From NCBI GenBank assembly GCA_947000775.1, contig CAMQGK010000147.1, positions 3,242,501 through 3,306,500 of the forward strand: a DNA stretch of 64,000 nucleotides, given 5' to 3'. Under the pieces are notes generated by a model. It had not been told where the DNA came from. It made no database searches and saw only the letters and a list, made by a program, of their open reading frames with translations. The stretch comes from Pterois miles (lineage: Eukaryota; Chordata; Actinopteri; Perciformes; Scorpaenidae). This document shows positions 36,401-48,244 of the stretch, piece by piece (the first letter of the stretch is position 1; the number at the start of each line of letters is the position of its first letter). The position numbers and the translations under genes are program-made.

Positions 36401-39113
36401 CAGTCTGAACTCGGCCTTGAGCTGCAGCAAAGCGCCGGAGATGATGCCCAGCTCATAACCAAAGACCAGGCCTCCCAGAGCGGACGCCACGCTGGCCAAC
36501 GGCAGGACGGACCTCCCTAGGAGAAGGAAAACATTCACATGGTTTACCTTTACAGAAGAGCACTCCCAACAAAAATACACGTTTACACACCAAAATAATC
36601 TCTACGGTGAATTTATGTTCATGTTTCAGCTTCACAGCTTCTTCACCGGATCATCTGGATTAATGATTCGCTGTGAGACAACCCCACCGTCATGGCTGCC
36701 GCCTGGGCTCAGTGGCCTGACGATGCAGTAGCCATTAGTGGCCACTCCATGCTGCGCCATGAATATCCATTCAAAAAAAGGAAATACAATTTACTCCTTA
36801 GTGGCTATTTAAAAACTACTAAGTTTCATTGTGGCTTAAAGGTCCAATGTGTAGTATTTATATTAATAAGTATGTAATTTATGAAATGTAATGATGATTT
36901 GATGAAAATAAGTTTGTTTTGTTTTCGGTAGCTTAGAATGAGCCGTTTATTTCTTTTATATTTTTTACTTTTTATTCATTGACTTAATTACACCATGTAT
37001 GTACTTTGTTCACCAAGATTCATCACAATATCAGTGAATAAGACCAAGAAGATGCTGTAACATCATCATCACATTATAATATCATGCACTTCCTTTCTAT
37101 ATAATCATGAGTTATTTAATTTTAATTTATTTTCCAGTTACAGTACTTATAATACTTATTATTACTATTAGCTATTATTTTTATATTATTATTATTTATT
37201 ATGTTTTTTCTTTTTACTTTATTTTTTAATTATGATAAATAAAAAAAGAAAAGAAGAAATAAAACAAAATAAACCATGAGAAACAGCCTATAATAATAAT
37301 AATAATAATAATAATGTTTGGGTATGACCGTGGTAGAGTGTTTTCTACGGTCTATAGTCTAAATGTAAAAGTGTAACTGTGGGGATGTAACGTCAGACTG
37401 ATCAGGATTTATCTTGCTGGTGGGATTAAACCCAGACATGTAGCATGAAAACCAAAACAAGAACCTTTTGTTCATACGGTACAAGCACAATTTTTACTCA
37501 GGTACAGATGCAAATTAGCTTTAATCAATTATCAAGCGACATTTATGTTTAATATTTTCACAATTCTTTAAAAATAAATAAAATAAAATAAAGTTGTTGC
37601 TATCGATACAGATTTTCTGTTTTTTTTAATGTATTTTATAAAAGCTCAATGTTTGTGCAAAGAACATCTCAGAATGTGTTTTACGTTAATTATATTTTAG
37701 TTTGTTCTGAGTGAATGAGGCTCGTTCATCAGTCCAGCTGTTCTGCAGCTGTTTGTCACATTAACCTGTGAGTCTTTCATGTGCAGCATCTGTGGACAGA
37801 AATGTAAATGAGGCAGGCAGACCTGAATCCAAATGAAAGCTGCTGAACCTCAGTGCTGACTGAAGGTGAGTCCTCTGTTCGTATGAGGAGAAATGAAGCT
37901 CAGAGCAGCTCCTCGCTGACCGTGTGCAAACCCTGCTATGTTTCATTGGACATTTGATTGATTTCAATTGTTTTGTGATTTTCAACGACCCTTGATGGTC
38001 TAAATGTAGTTTCGGTCTCAAAATGTCAGCTTGGACCAGTGGGCAGCGAGAAAAGTGAAGTCAGCGCTGAAGTGTTTTAAACCTGCATTTTGTCTACCGG
38101 CCAGCAGGGGGCGACTCCTCTGGTTGTAAAGAAGTCAATGAGAAAATGAGCCGACTTCTCTCCGATTTATTACCTCTGTAAACATTGTAAACATGAGTTT
38201 ATGGTCTCAATGACAGCAGGATGTTCATTTAGTAATTATGGTCCCATTTAGAGTCAAATAAACTGTAAAGCAGAGGATGCTTTAGGGCGGGGCTACCTTG
38301 TGATTGACAGGTCGCTACCATGGCGTTGTCCGGTCTGGGAGTTGTCCATATTTTCATCTTAAAGCTTTAACCCTTTCATGGTATGTTTTCACCTCATCCG
38401 GTTAATTATAACATTTTTGGCCACTTGAAAATGTTTCATTCAGTGTTCAGTTGTGCTTAGCTCCACCCGCAAAAAGATCCATCCACAACCACCATCACCA
38501 CACACACCATCCACAAGATGGTGACGGCCAAAAAAACCAAGATGGTGACGGCCAAAAACCAAGATGGTGACAGCCAAAATGCCAAACTAAAAGCTTCAAA
38601 ACCATAGTCCACGAACCAATATGTGACGCCACGGTAACAAAAGAACATTAAGTATGTTGCCAAGAAGCCTCCGCCATTTTGGACTGAAAGCGACTACCAC
38701 ATGCCAGTAAAACGTCCGCCTACAAGGTGCCGCTCAACAGAGAAACTGAATTATTTCTCTTGTCATATTCTTCTAAAATCACCTGTGTTGAACAATAAAA
38801 TATAATAAGAATAGGAAATAAGCGGTTTCAGTCCAAAATGGCGGCAGTGTCTGTTCTCAAAAAACACGTCTTTGGTCTCTTTGTTTCTGTACTCTTTGGA
38901 GTAACTGCATCCTCTTCCATGGCTGCCACACTAATGTATCTGCACTGACTTTAAACAGTTCACACTCGTCAGCCTGTCGGGGAACCTCATGCATTTCACG
39001 CATTTGTTACTTTCCTTACTTGACTTTACATCAGAGCAGAACCAAACTCTGCAGGGTTCATTGCAGAACCGCTTCACAACAGAAAACCACTCATTTACTG
39101 CTAACTTACCCAT
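33442..39113 (-). CDS. slc2a10: Facilitated glucose transporter GLUT10, four coding exons
   Basis: Twelve-helix major facilitator of the class III GLUTs, carrying glucose and dehydroascorbate in the secretory pathway and other membranes. Coding exons (minus): 39113-39110, 36516-35305, 34882-34760, 33713-33442, all in phase, 536 aa (human 541). Exon 1 codes only ATG plus one G before a strong donor (gtaagt); this gives MGRSVLPLASVASALGG, matching the human start. Seen: FGYELGIISGALLQL (TM1), DHRGRRNS loop, VSLYEAG-type VTLYEAGITVGI, QQFTGQPSVLLYAS (sugar-binding QQ), a long exofacial loop with NQS and NNT glycosylation sites, EIYPAAVRGRAFAF, and PETKGKTLEEID. The exon 2 donor (CCAA|gtttgt) is weak. 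The extended hydrophobic start that continues directly upstream of 36516 reads into intron and is not real. Confidence 0.95.
33850..34165 (-). repeat. Dispersed repeat shared with 15100-15290
   Basis: Contains 'ggcggggccccgtttattc', 'gtgcatgtccgatatgcaca' and 'ggatcttccgg', which reappear in antiparallel order near 15120-15240. A non-coding fish repeat inside the slc2a10 intron. Confidence 0.5.
34212..34703. mobile_element. 492-bp MITE with perfect 19-bp inverted repeats
   Basis: Starts 'ttatggtgccttcaaatgg' and ends with its exact reverse complement 'ccatttgaaggcaccataa'. The interior has no ORF. It lies in the last slc2a10 intron. A second, more diverged inverted copy is at 57032-57549, and a terminal fragment at about 58368-58420. 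I could not identify a target-site duplication, so the superfamily is open. Confidence 0.85.
36590..39109. other. First intron of slc2a10
   Basis: Holds AT-rich DNA (36840-37640), a TAA run at 37291-37313, a MITE-type fragment with 'ccagcagggggcgactcctc' near 38100 related to the element at 48245-48811, and about three copies of a 22-bp unit (aagatggtgacggccaaaa…) at 38514-38577. No coding exon other than those listed for slc2a10. Confidence 0.6.
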
Positions 39114-39965
39114 TGCTTCTGTCCTGTCACGTTCACATCTCAGTCAGGCTGTGCAGGTCTGGAAAACATCCTTTATGAAAACAGCAAAACATGAGAAAAT
39201 AATGGTGATAATAAGGAGGTGCTGTCCTGGACTGTGTGGCACCCACTGGGAGTCCAGCTGCTCATAGAAAAGACCGGGGAGCCCACGAGAGTCTGCTGCA
39301 GCTCCGTCGCCATGACAACCCTCTTGTTGATTGCCATGATTTCATTAGTGAGTCCACTTGAGATGGGCTCAACAAAATACTGTGTGTTAGTCTGGTCTGC
39401 GTGGTAATCAGTTCAGTGTTATATCGACATCACCTGACAGTGACGGAGCGGTTGGATGGAAGAGCTGAGGGACATTTAAAGGATGTGTTTTTATCCTTTA
39501 TATCATTACTGGATATTCAAAACTCAAAACAATTTATGGACAGATTCTGCTGTCATATGCTAAAATAACTAAATATGAGTTATTAATGTTTTCGGTTGCT
39601 TATTTACATTGATAATGATGCAGTGGAGCATCCTTAATGAGAAGAACCACATTCCAGTATCATTCCAATGCATCAGGGCTGCAACCAGTGATTATATTGT
39701 TATTATGTCGTAATTTTTCCCATTAATTGTCAGAAAATAGTGAAACATGCCCCATCACAAGAGCCCAAGGTGATGTCTTCAAATCGTTTGCGTTAAAGCT
39801 CAAATAGATTCAATTTACAGTGACAGAAAGAGAGAGAGACAGAAAATGACTGTTTTTCTGTTTGACATTTGCTCAATAAATGACTTCAATGCATTCAAAA
39901 ATATGACTAATTAATAGACCTGATAGACCTGATCAATTAGATCTATTTATAGTAATCCATAAATA

Positions 39966-40575
39966 AATCTAAAAAATAAAATATACATCTAAAACTAGTT
40001 TAAAATGTCCTTTAAAATATAAATTACACTTTAAAATGTACTTCAAAATAAAAAATATGAAAATAGAATTATTAATAATTAAAAATATGCTTTAAATATA
40101 CTTTAAATTAAAACGTATACTTGAAAATGTAATTAAAAATACAAATATAAAATAAAATTATACTTTAAAATATACTTTAAAAATAAAAGTAAACATGCAG
40201 CAGAATGTCAGTGTTATAATAAAATTAATTATAATATATAATATATACTTAAAATTTACTTAAAAATATAAAATTATACTTTAAAATATAGTTTAAAATG
40301 TACTTAAAATAAAAAATGTGTAAATATTGAATGAAAAATATACTTTAAAATATAAAATAAAATTATACTTTAAAATATACTTTAAAAAGAAATGTAAACA
40401 TGCAGCAGAATGTCAGTGCTATAATAAAATTATACTTTAAAATATACTTAAAAATATAAAATTATACTTTAAAATATAGTTTAAAATATACTTAAAATAA
40501 AAATATGAAAATATTGAATGAAAAATATACTTAAAATATAAAATAAAATCATACTTTAAAATATACTTAAAAAAC
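39966..40575 (+). repeat. AT-rich degenerate tandem array
   Basis: Imperfect repetition of 'aaaatatactttaaaatata'-type units, interrupted by two copies of 'acatgcagcagaatgtcagt' about 210 bp apart, which suggests a longer-period duplication of a whole block. Confidence 0.8.
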
Positions 40576-40859
40576 AAACAAAAGTCGGTGTTATAATATG
40601 GACACTGCTGGGTAGTTTCATATAGTAATGCATCATATTTTATGAGTTTTTATATGTTTTGTATGGAAGTTATTCTGTGAGTAACTGTTGTCGGATAAAT
40701 GTAGTGGAGACAGAAGTACAGGAATACCTCCAAACTGAAGTATAATGTGGAAATCAACAGGAATACTACAGTAGTTGAGTAAATGTACTCAGACACATGC
40801 AGTCGTCCGTGTTTCTAGTAGCTGATAACTAATAATAATAATAATAATAATAATAATAG

Positions 40860-41250
40860 TTCCTGCTGGAGACACCGGAGCCGTTACACCGGTGGACTCT
40901 GTGGTGAAACCGGACACACCGGAGCGTCGCTGCTGCGTTTTAACGCTGTTATGGAGCCACTTTAACCCGCTGTAAGTACTATAGTATAAGTACTGCGGTG
41001 TCAGTGGTGTACTTGAAGTCGAGTACTGTGTTCACTCACCGTCTGAATACTACAGAGATGCTCCAGGAAAGTTGTGGGAGTCTGAGCTACGTGGCACCAG
41101 CCCGCGTCCGGCTGCTTCAGACCGACTAACTCGGTGAAGTTTGGCCGCCAGAGGTCGACAGAAAACGACCCGCCGGACCGGGAGGGTCCCAAACACCACC
41201 AAACAGCTGGTTAAAGGAGCAGTCCGGAGCTTCACGGCTTTACAGCTCAT
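40860..41250 (-). promoter_or_regulatory. GC-rich region, possible 5'UTR exon and promoter of slc2a10
   Basis: GC-rich island between two AT-rich arrays. On the minus strand a good donor (ACG|gtgagt) ends a possible exon at 41040, and no in-phase coding start is compatible with slc2a10, so the exon would be untranslated. If real, slc2a10 would be transcribed away from tp53rk with starts roughly 1 kb apart. Inferred only from composition and the donor. Confidence 0.35.
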
Positions 41251-41332
41251 TTCATCCGCAGGTCATAATAACACACAGTACTCCGACAAAACACACCATC
41301 ACATTTCATTCAAATAATAAAGTGAAATAAAG

Positions 41333-41945
41333 ACATGACGCAATAAATATGTAAATACATGTAAATAAATAAATCAGTCATTGTACTACAATAAATGAAC
41401 GAATAAATCTATACATCTATGAAATAAATATATAAATGAGTCACTGTAGTTCACTAAATAAATAAATAGGGATATTTTTTAAAAAGGGCATTTTTTTTCC
41501 AAAAGGCTAATTTATTTCAACGGACTTTTATTTCACAATGCCACGTTTATTTATTTATTTCATGGGACTTTTATACCATAGTTATTTATTGCATGGTATC
41601 TTATTGAATGATACCACATTTATTGATTTCATTGGGCTTTTATTTCACAATGCCTTATTTATTTATTTCAGTAGACTTTTATTTAATAATTCCATATTTA
41701 TTTATTTCATGGCATTTTATTTAATAATACCACATTTATTTATTTTATTGGAATTTTATTTAATAATTACACATTTATCTATTTATTTATTTCATGGAAC
41801 TTTTGTACCATATTTGTTTATTTTATGGTATTTTATTTAATAATACCACATGTATTTATTTCATTAGACCTTTATCTAACAATTTCACATTTATTGATTT
41901 CTTTGGACTTTTATTTAATAATTCCATATTTATTTATTTCAGTGT
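41333..41945 (+). repeat. Degenerate ATTTATTT tandem array
   Basis: About 600 bases built from 'cacatttatttatttca', 'tggacttttatttaataat' and close variants, period near 45-50 bp. AT-rich, non-coding. It lies just upstream of the tp53rk GA repeat. Confidence 0.8.
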
Positions 41946-41998
41946 GATATTTCCCTCTGGAGTGTTTTATTAGTGGCCGCTAGGTGGCAGTCTGTAGA

Positions 41999-42001
<3 letters not shown>

Positions 42002-42085
<84 letters not shown>
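42002..42085 (+). repeat. (GA)42 microsatellite beside tp53rk start
   Basis: A pure GA dinucleotide run ending 12 bases before the tp53rk start codon, so it lies in the 5'UTR or core promoter. Length is likely polymorphic. It could bind GAGA-type factors, but that is speculation. Confidence 0.97.
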
Positions 42086-42089
<4 letters not shown>

Positions 42090-42097
42090 AAGTAAAC

Positions 42098-42681
42098 ATG
42101 GGGGAGAAGAACATGGCGGCCCCGGAGTTCCTCAGCGGAGCAGAGTTATTGAAACAGGGAGCAGAGGCCCGGGTCTACCGGGCACAGTTTCTGGGGAGGC
42201 CCACCATTGTGAAAGAAAGATTCCCGAAACGTTACCGACACCCGGTCCTGGACGAAAAGCTGACCCACCGGAGGACGGTACAGGAGGTCCGGTCCATACT
42301 GCGCTGCCGGAGAGCGGGTAGGTTCAACAGCAGGTCTGTGGTCCCTCTATAGGGCCGCACCGAGGAGGTCTGGGGGCATCTGGAGGTGTCATGGAGGACC
42401 CCTCCGGGCTCTGTTTGGACCTGATCATAAAACGTGTCGAATAATGTTTTTTATTATTTATTTGGTTAAAGGCTGAATTACTGCCGAACTCCACCAGAAA
42501 CACAACTAATAATTATTTTAATTCATAATTGTCTGACAGTTATTTTTCTGATTAATCGTTTAGTTTATAAAATGCAGATTGCAAACGGTCAAGATGAACA
42601 GCAGAATATAACCAAAGATAATCAAACAACAATAATCAAAACAATAATCAAATTCTCACAACAGCAGAGCTTCATTATTAC

Positions 42682-42716
<35 letters not shown>

Positions 42717-45312
42717 GAGGATATACTGGGGCTCACTGCTGATTAACCTGTTGATTATTTTCTGGATAGTGATTAGTTGTTTGTTTATTGGTCAACCAGC
42801 GATGACGTCCTCAAATGTCTCGTTTTCTCCACAACTCAAATATATTCAGTTTATTATCACAGAGGAATCAAGAAACCAGAAAATATTCACATTTAACAAG
42901 CTGGAATGAAAGAAAATTGCCTTTTCTCCCTTAAAAATGACTGAAAGCGATTAATCATTGCAGCTCTAGAATAATTATTGTTCCTGAGGGCCACAGGACA
43001 AACCCAGATTGTTGCTGGGGGCCACAGGACAAACCCAGATTGTTGCTGGGGGCCAAACAAATACTCTATTTATCACTACAGGAAACATACTGTTGTTCTT
43101 ATTGTTCAGCATTTATTCTACTGAAAATCCCCCCAAACAGCAGATTATTAAGAAAATGACATTATATACAGCATTCCATCAACAAAACTTAACATTTACC
43201 TTAACATTAACACTTACATGTAACCTTTACCTTAACATGAACCCTTCCCTCTCCTCCTGTGGTTCCTCTCTGCTTTCAGTATCTCAGCCAGCAGCCCCTC
43301 GGCTGTCCTCTCCTTCTCATCTCCAGACAGCTTTCTGGATCTTTCTGCAGGTTTTGTCTCAAAGTGACGGTTCTAGTTGTTTTCTTTGAATTCAGCCACA
43401 TGGTTGTTGCAAACTAAGCTCACAGCTTTACCGCTAACCTCTGCAAAAAAATCCTTATCAGTCCATGACTTGTTATAGACGTGCTGCCTCAGCAGGAGAC
43501 GCTACTTCAAACATCACTCAGGTCATTTCAAAAAACAAAAGCTGTTTTCTTTACAGTTATTTTAGCTTCATGAGTCAGTTGTGTGGTTTTGGGCTGGTGT
43601 GGCCGTATAACGCCCCGGTCTGTTCTAATGTATGTCCCTTGGAATAATTTGACGTAGATTATATTTTACAGGAGTTGCCACACAGAAGCAAAGCGATGTC
43701 CTGCTGTGGACGGAGGCAGCAGCACAGTTAACATGTGGACGTTATATTTAGGATATTTTCACCTTGCTGTCAGACAGCCCTTCCTGATGGGGAACTGAAG
43801 CTGCTCTCAACAAAGCCAGCAGACTCCTGAAAAAAACTGAGATTTTACCCTCTTTGTTTGGTATCGTGTGACTTTGGTGAATCCAAACCAAAGTCACAAA
43901 CTAAGCGATCGAGGCAGCAGTAGACCAGCAACCTCTGTGTTCTGCGAAGTAAAAGTACTGTTTTTTTCAATGGACTTTTGCTACATTGATGACGTTATAG
44001 TTAACGGCTTCAGTTCCCCATCAGAAACAGACCGTATAGCTGTGTCACCGCGAGGTAAAGAAGTAAAATTATTCTAAATATAGTGTACACTTAAACTGAT
44101 AATGATTGTTTTCGGTGTTTAAAACCTAAGTCCCAAAGAATATGGGAGTTGTTGGTCTGCCGCTGCCTCGATCAGCTAGTTAGTTTATGTTATTGTGTGA
44201 CTTTGGGGTATTAAAGGGTTAGTTTGAATTCACCAAAGTACACAATTACACAAACAAATTAACTGATCAAGGCAGTGGTACACCAGCAACTCCTGTGATC
44301 TGCGAGGTAAAATCACAGTTTTTGTCAGTGGAGTCTGGTGGCTTTTGCAAGAGCATAGCTGGATACAGTGGCCTCAGTTTCCAGGAGGAAAGAGCCGTCT
44401 GACGGTGAGGTATATTGGTGAAAATATTCCAAACACAGCATACACTTGAACTGATATTTATTGTTTTAGGTGTTTAAAATACGTTTGCTGCTGCCTCAAT
44501 CCACAGCAGTATATCGCTTTGCTTCCATGCAGTAACTCCTGCCTGTTTCTCTAAACTCAGTACTACCTACTGTACTACCTACTGTAGGTAATACACTGAC
44601 TGGATCACTACCTCCCGAGAAACACCAGAATTATCCCTTTAAACACTACAGAGTTTATAAATTGAACTACCGGTGTATGTCTTCTGTCTTGTTTTTATAG
44701 ATTTACATCCCCAGTTGTCACCGATGGTTTTGGGGTTTAGATCCACAGACAGCAAGTCGTGTCAGAAAGTATTTAGAGATGCACTAAGACCTGACAACAT
44801 ACAACTCCGCCTCTCTTGTCTTGTCCTCAGGCATATCGGCCCCTGTAGTCTATTTTGTGGACTACACATCCCACTGTATTTTCTTGGAGGAAATCGTGGG
44901 CTCCTCGACTTTGCGGGACCACATCGCCTCCACTCAGCGGTCTGATTCCTGTAAGGAGCTGGAGCGGCTGGCTGAGCGGGTGGGACACATCCTGGCCAAA
45001 ATGCACGACGAGGACGTCGTCCACGGAGACCTGACCACCTCCAACATGCTGCTGAGAGGCGGCCCGGAGGACGGGGAGTCCGACCTGTTCCTCATCGACT
45101 TCGGCCTGAGTTACATCTCGGCTCTGCCCGAGGATAAGGGGGTGGACTTGTACGTGCTGGAGAAGGCGTTCCTCAGTACCCACCCCAACACGGAGGCGCT
45201 GTTTGAGAGGCTGCTGAAGAGCTACGCAGCGTCATCCAAGAAGTCGGCAGCGGTCATTAAAAAGCTTGACGAGGTTCGGTTGAGAGGCAGGAAGAGGTCG
45301 ATGGTGGGGTGA
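42098..45312 (+). CDS. tp53rk: TP53-regulating kinase (PRPK/Bud32), KEOPS subunit
   Basis: Atypical small kinase/ATPase of the KEOPS complex, needed for the t6A modification of tRNA; also reported to phosphorylate p53. Two exons, 42098-42317 and 44831-45312, joined in phase (GT-AG), 233 aa (human 253; the difference is in the N-terminal region). Seen: EFLSGAELLKQGAEARVYRA replacing a classical glycine loop, Lys39 in TIVKERFPKRYRHP (a Bud32 signature), catalytic HGDLTTSN (Asp140, Asn145), LIDFGLS (Asp163), and the invariant C-terminus RLRGRKRSMVG. ATG at 42098 is chosen; another ATG at 42113 (MAAPEF) is possible and has a good context. Polyadenylation signal at 45409-45414. The intron holds two dispersed elements. 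Confidence 0.97.
42985..43460 (+). repeat. Dispersed element with a short TTAACATT tract
   Basis: A 32-bp unit ending '…acccagattgttgctggggg' is duplicated near 42985-43050. Then comes a brief 'cttaacattaacacttacat' tract at 43185-43245, and a right flank 'tttgtctcaaagtgacggtt' at about 43350. The same left flank, tract and right flank recur at 59795-62040, where the tract is hugely expanded. Confidence 0.7.
43669..44541. mobile_element. 873-bp composite element with ~30-bp inverted repeats
   Basis: Left end 'caggagttgccacacagaag' and right end, read in reverse complement, 'caggagttactgcatggaag', both followed by 'caaagcgat'. The interior contains partial copies of the 17330-17770 repeat facing each other, with a junction near 43870-43905 where 'gtgactttggtgaatccaaa' meets 'ccaaagtcac'. 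No ORF. Lies in the tp53rk intron. Confidence 0.6.
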
Positions 45313-45651
45313 TGATCCAGCACAGGGACAAGCCTCTCTGGAAATTATGTTTCTACTCATATGTTAGAATTACAAAGCTGTTATTGTGCAAAAAAAAAAG
45401 TAATATGAAATAAAAAATATTGTCTAAGAAATATTTCTGTTCTTCTTATGGAAGGTCAGTGTAATAAAAGGTGGACTAATGATGTTGGCACATTTTGGTA
45501 CAGTGTTGACATCTACAAAAAAATCACACACAAAGTTGGACAATGTGGTCATTATCAAAAAGACTGAGAGTCACTGGGAGAGAGCCTCTGGGATTACGCA
45601 CAGTAAGCATAACTTTTAGTAAGATGTCAAATAAACCGTCATATGATAGAG

Positions 45652-46040
45652 AGCTAGCTAGTATTGGTAATGTGGAGCTATGTTAGCTAGCTAGTGTTGA
45701 TGTGGAACATAGCTATGTTAGCTAGCTAGCTAGTATTGGTGATGTGGAACATAGCTATGTTAGCTAGCTAGCTAGTATTGGTGATGTGGAACATAGCTAT
45801 GTTAGCTAGCTAGTATTGGTGATGTGGAACATAGCTATGTTAGCTAGCTAGCTAGTATTGGTAATGTGGAGCTATGTTAGCTAGCTAGTGTTGATGTGGA
45901 ACATAGCTACTTTTTTATATGATGAAAATAGAATGTTAGCTAGCTAGTGTTGATGTGGAACATAGCTATGTTAGCTAGCTAGTGTTGATGTGGAACATAG
46001 CTATGTTAGCTAGCTAGCTAGTATTGGTGATGTGGAGCAC
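45652..46040 (+). repeat. ~40-45 bp GCTAGCTAG minisatellite
   Basis: Repeats of 'gctatgttagctagctag' plus 't(a/g)ttggtgatgtggaaca', about nine units with block variants (with and without an extra GCTA). It is followed within 70 bases by the first inverted 55-bp array. Confidence 0.9.
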
Positions 46041-46111
46041 AGCTAGCAGCTGACAACCTGCTTAACGTGTGTTGGAGACTTTTACTAGTAAAGTGGCTGC
46101 ATGTCCACGAC

Positions 46112-46500
46112 GCACTGTGGCTGCTACAGTAACTCTGATGGTGAAGTGTGGACAGTGAATGCAGCACCGTGGCTGCTACAGTAACTCTGATGGTGAACTG
46201 TGAACAGTGAACGCAGCACTGTGGCTGCTACAGTAACTCTGATGGTGAACTGTGAATGCAGCACCGTGGCTGCTACAGTAACTCTGATGGTGATCTGTGG
46301 ACAGTGAACGCAGCACTGTGGCTGCTCCAGTAACTCTGATTGTGATCTGTGGACAGTGAACGCAGCACTGTGGCTGCTACAGTAACTCTGATTGTGATCT
46401 GTGGACAGTGAACGCAGCACTGTGGCTGCTAGAGTAACTCTGATAGTGATCTGTGGACAGTGAACGCAGCACCGTTGCTGCTACAGTAACTCTGATGGCT
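46112..46500 (-). repeat. 55-bp minisatellite family, inverted array B
   Basis: About eight units of 'gcagcac(c/t)gtggctgctac' plus 'agtaactctgatggtga', the reverse complement of the csnk2a1 intron array with a diverged second half of the unit (atggtgaactgtg instead of the ccagttcaccgtcag complement). Unit length is slightly shorter, about 52 bp. Confidence 0.9.
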
Positions 46501-47309
46501 CGCCAACAGCTTAATCATTTAATTTTCGTGGTAGACTTGCAGTGCTAAAATACTCCTTTGACATGCTGAAAGTTTTTAGCTAGCTGCAGGCATTTTGTTT
46601 GTGTTTCATCCCTCGGGTTCATAGTGTGATGCTGGTTCTCCGCCCAATGAATGTGGTTTTCACTGTAGCCTACGAGTAGTTTGTTCTGAACAGGTAACAC
46701 TATAAACAGTATGTGTGATTAATACCAGTAAATACTGTCAATTACGTAAGGAGTTGTAATTTTGGTTCCTCACAGTTCAGTCTTCACATTTTCAACAGAA
46801 AACCGATTTATATTTTCCAGTATCCATTGTTTTTATTGAACCTTTGGTGAATATCTACATAAATATGCAGAGATAGCAAACAAAATTAAATAAATAATAA
46901 CTGTAGTGATAGGAATTTACAAATAGTAACAAAACATAATCAAATATTACAAAAAGAGAGGAAGTAAGACAGCGTATGAAGACAAACATCATTAATGGTG
47001 CATAAAAACAATATTTACATATAAACCAGTCTATAAAAACAGGAATTAGTGACAGCTAGACAGAGAAATTAACAGCAGGCTCCCAGGTGTCCTCCCATTC
47101 TTTACCACTGTGAAAAGAACACATCAGCCATCAGTCAGTGCATTTACTGATGGATTATAATGCTCTGATTACAGTGGTTTTCCCACAACCTTTGCCCTCG
47201 GCATCATGATAAAAATCTAATTTCATTTTTTTTCATTAATATTGTTGATATTCTGTCATCATGTTTTACCATTTCATTGTGACATTAAGCCCAAAATCTG
47301 CATATTGAC
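46501..47309. other. Spacer between inverted arrays, no gene
   Basis: Non-repetitive, AT-rich sequence with no open frame of note. It may be the body of the element that carries the minisatellite, but nothing identifies it. Confidence 0.5.
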
Positions 47310-47940
47310 CCACAGTGAATGCAGCACCGTGGCTGCTACAGTAACTCTCCAGACGGTGAACTGGAGACAGTGAACGCATCACCGTGGCTGCTACAGTAAC
47401 TCTCCAGACGGTGAACTGGAGACAGTGAACGCAGCACCGTGGCTGCTACAGTAACTCTCCAGACAAAAACTGGAGACAGTGAATGCAGCACCGTGGCAGC
47501 TCAGTAACTCTAGACAAAAACTGGAGACAGTGAATGCAGCACGTGGAGCTACAGTCTTTCAGACGGTGAACTGGAGACAGTGAACACAGCACCGTGGCAG
47601 CTACAGTCTCTCCTGACGGTGAACTGGAGACAGTGAACACAGCACCGTGGCAGCTACAGTACCCTCCAGACAAAAACTGGAGACAGTGACGCAGCACCGT
47701 GGCTGCTACTGTCACTCTCCTGACAGTGAACTGGAGACAGTGAACGCAGCACCGGGGCTGCTACAGTAACTCTCCTGACGGTGAGCTGGAGAAGTGAACG
47801 CGCACCGTGGCTGCTACAGTAACTCTCCTGACGGTGAACTGGAGACAGTGAACGCAGCACCGTGGCTGCTACAGTAACTCTCATGATGGTGAACTGGAGA
47901 CAGTGAATGCAGCACCGTGGCTACTACAGTAACTCTCTCT
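47310..47940 (-). repeat. 55-bp minisatellite family, inverted array C
   Basis: About twelve units, reverse complement of the csnk2a1 intron array and closer to it than array B ('ggtgaactggagacagtgaa'). Several units have one- or two-base losses. The right flank 'ggttggttatcggttaa' is nearly the reverse complement of the left flank of the csnk2a1 array ('ttaaccgttaaccaac', 24932-24950), so flank and array travelled together. Confidence 0.9.
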
Positions 47941-48244
47941 CTTAAATCGGTTAATGAGGGTTGGTTATCGGTTAAGAATTTTTTTCAAAATTTGCATCCC
48001 TTGGGGGGAAAGTTCACATTTTAAGGATAGTCGTGTTATTCCTGTGCACCAGGGCCTGTTCATAAACCATATTTCACATAGGTTGGAACTGGAGTGATTT
48101 ATAGTGTAAATCAAAAGGTCTCTTACCAAGCTGAACAAGACTTCCAGTGCACTCGGACTTCCTCTTTTCCCTGTAGAACAAAGGAAGGACACCTTTCAGT
48201 GGTACATCCAGTTATATCCAGGTACTGCAGGATTGGTTCCCACC

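Noticed and set aside
36517..36580. Extended hydrophobic N-terminus for slc2a10
   Set aside because: Reads through the acceptor into intron 1; the ATG-G exon at 39113-39110 gives the proper GLUT10 start.
46124..47884. Minus-strand frames of 76-98 codons
   Set aside because: They are translations of the inverted 55-bp repeat arrays.
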